Below, piece by piece: positions 63,222 through 64,000 of a DNA stretch of 64,000 nt. The position numbers and the translations under genes are program-made. Origin of the DNA: Ramlibacter agri (GTDB lineage Bacteria; Pseudomonadota; Gammaproteobacteria; Burkholderiales; Burkholderiaceae_C); assembly GCF_012927085.1 (NCBI RefSeq), contig NZ_JABBFX010000002.1:248001-312000 (forward strand), in the 5' to 3' direction. Within the stretch, counting starts at the first letter, position 1. Each line of letters starts with the position of its first letter. The notes under the pieces were generated by a model, which had not been told where the DNA came from, ran no database searches, and saw only the letters and a program-made list of their open reading frames with translations.

Positions 63222-63468
63222 CGACCACCGCATCCTCCGGCGCCAGCCGCCCCATGGCCCAGGCATGGACGACGACGATGGCGATGAAGGCCAGCAGCGC
63301 GCCCTGGGCCACGAACCAGTAGCTGAAGGGCCAGCCGAGGACGCTGAACTGCAGGTCGCGCGCGAACCAGGGCACGCCGAAGGCCACCAGCGCCCAGGCA
63401 GCCAGCAGGCCGGCCTTCAGCGCCAGCACGCGCTTGTCGTGCCGTTCGGTGGGTCCCCCATCATCCAT
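63208..63468 (-). CDS. DUF4212 small membrane subunit of the symporter
   Basis: An 86-residue protein with two helices: AGLLAAWALVAFGVPWFA and FVAQGALLAFIAIVVVHAW, and SVLGWPFSYW between them, the DUF4212 signature. It is always found next to SSS symporters of this branch. ATG 63468 (MDDGGPTERHDKRV) is chosen over 63609, which lies in the divergent promoter. Confidence 0.88.
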   Translation of the reverse strand: MDDGGPTERHDKRVLALKAGLLAAWALVAFGVPWFARDLQFSVLGWPFSYWFVAQGALLAFIAIVVVHAWAMGRLAPEDAVVDDGA

Positions 63469-63589
63469 TCGGGCGATGATCGCACCCCCTCCAGAGCTCG
63501 CGCCTAGGTGTTTGCGACAACGCGGCCGCAGGCCGTGTCGCATACTCTCCAACGGTAACAACCGGCAACCAAGACGGTGCAAGGGTGCC

Positions 63590-64000
63590 ATGCTGGACAA
63601 GAGTGCCACCTACCACAAGTCGGCGAAAGGCGCGGAGGCGATAGCCACGCGCCAGCAAAGCGGGCTGACGCCCAGGCAGCGCTCCATGCTGATCCTGGTC
63701 GACGGCCGGCGCAGCTACGCCGAACTGGCGCGCCTCGCGCGGGTGCTGGGCGATCCCGAGCAACTGCTGGCCCAGCTGGCCGCCGAGGGCTACATCGAGG
63801 CCGGCTCGCCGCGCGCCGGCCCGCCCACCGCGCCGGCGCCCTTGTTCGATTCCGATGCGCTCGACGCCACCTGGGGCTACCTCTCCGGCCCGGCGCCGCT
63901 CGAGTCCGGGCCGGTGCCCCTGGATTCCATGCCACCGCTCGATTCGGCACCCGGCGCACTGGTGACTCCCGCTGCGCGTGCCGTCTCCCTGGACCAGGCG
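63590..64000 (+). CDS. Unknown protein, N-terminal part (3' partial)
   Basis: An open frame from ATG 63590 to the end of the window, 137 residues. The first 75 residues form a compact domain resembling a winged helix: LTPRQRSMLILVDGRRSYAE, LARVLGDPEQLLAQLAAEGYIE. It is followed by a Pro/Ser/Leu-rich stretch with recurring P-L-x-S units (APLFDSDALD, APLESG, VPLDSM, PPLDSA). AAGGGTG lies ahead of the ATG. No signal peptide. Divergent from the symporter operon; the 121 bases between hold their promoters only. Confidence 0.65.
   Translation, partial: MLDKSATYHKSAKGAEAIATRQQSGLTPRQRSMLILVDGRRSYAELARLARVLGDPEQLLAQLAAEGYIEAGSPRAGPPTAPAPLFDSDALDATWGYLSGPAPLESGPVPLDSMPPLDSAPGALVTPAARAVSLDQA

Noticed and set aside
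1..64000. CRISPR arrays, tRNA/rRNA genes, prophage or insertion-sequence genes
   Set aside because: I looked for evenly spaced direct repeats, tRNA T-loop signatures, and transposase or integrase motifs and saw none that held up.

Overview
The window is a GC-rich (roughly two-thirds G+C), densely coding bacterial chromosome segment. Gene content points to a betaproteobacterium of the Burkholderiales, most likely Comamonadaceae (Ramlibacter/Variovorax-like). The indicators are several Bug-family solute receptors, PriB between rpsF and rpsR, a five-step Hut pathway with HutF and HutG, a GspA/GspB pair, and the hom-thrC layout. I see no rRNA, tRNA, CRISPR array, prophage or complete insertion sequence. 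The genus assignment is an inference from gene families only.

Layout. 1-8.4 kb: the end of an unknown gene, a TPP-dependent enzyme, a TetR regulator, and a six-gene catabolic operon (Gfo/Idh/MocA dehydrogenase, DUF993 aldolase-like protein, Bug receptor, SDR, 3-hydroxyisobutyrate-dehydrogenase-like enzyme, sugar isomerase/epimerase). Matching TetR-type palindromes lie in both promoter regions; this is the best candidate for an undescribed pathway. 8.4-12.6 kb: bactofilin, a secreted protein, gspB and gspA. 12.6-15.5 kb: an MFS exporter with a divergent AraC regulator, then a Prx6-type peroxiredoxin. 15.5-17.6 kb: a BigR/SqrR-type sulfide-response module (regulator, two-part YeeE/YedE transporter, persulfide dioxygenase). 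17.6-28.1 kb: a full histidine-utilization locus, hutC-D-I-G-F on the minus strand, and hutU-hutH plus an ABC transporter on the plus strand. A HutC-type operator sits inside the hutU promoter.

28-40 kb: mixed genes (Nudix, SDR, a small DUF3096 membrane protein, an orphan sigma factor, an IlvD/Edd sugar-acid dehydratase, a lipid kinase, a secreted Cache-domain protein, a VOC protein, a PAS-HAMP chemoreceptor, a NarL-type response regulator, an amidase) and a 5'-truncated Bug receptor pseudogene. 40-45.4 kb: clpB with a sigma-32-like promoter, an unknown protein, MarR and another Bug receptor. 45.4-52.7 kb: molybdenum-cofactor genes moaE, moaD, moeA, mobB coupled to thrC, hom and an alaA-like aminotransferase, with a periplasmic SUMF1-fold gene between moaE and moaD. 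52.8-55.8 kb: an Mth938-domain protein, a BCP peroxiredoxin, a candidate small RNA, and phoH. 55.8-59.3 kb: the conserved rpsF-priB-rpsR-rplI cluster followed by dnaB. 59.3-64 kb: an MHS-type MFS transporter with a very large loop, a DUF4212/SSS symporter pair, and the start of an unknown gene running off the end.

Regulatory and repeat structure read directly from the DNA includes operator palindromes (TetR, BigR-like, HutC), perfect terminator hairpins after the 40.4 kb, phoH and rplI units, and two copies of a REP-like palindrome 47 kb apart that differ by a compensatory stem change. There is also a stable hairpin at the start of the bcp leader and a compound hairpin with a DnaA-box-like 9-mer in front of dnaB. 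Start codons were moved from the longest-ORF start wherever a ribosome binding site, a 4-base overlap or family length argued for it; each case is stated.
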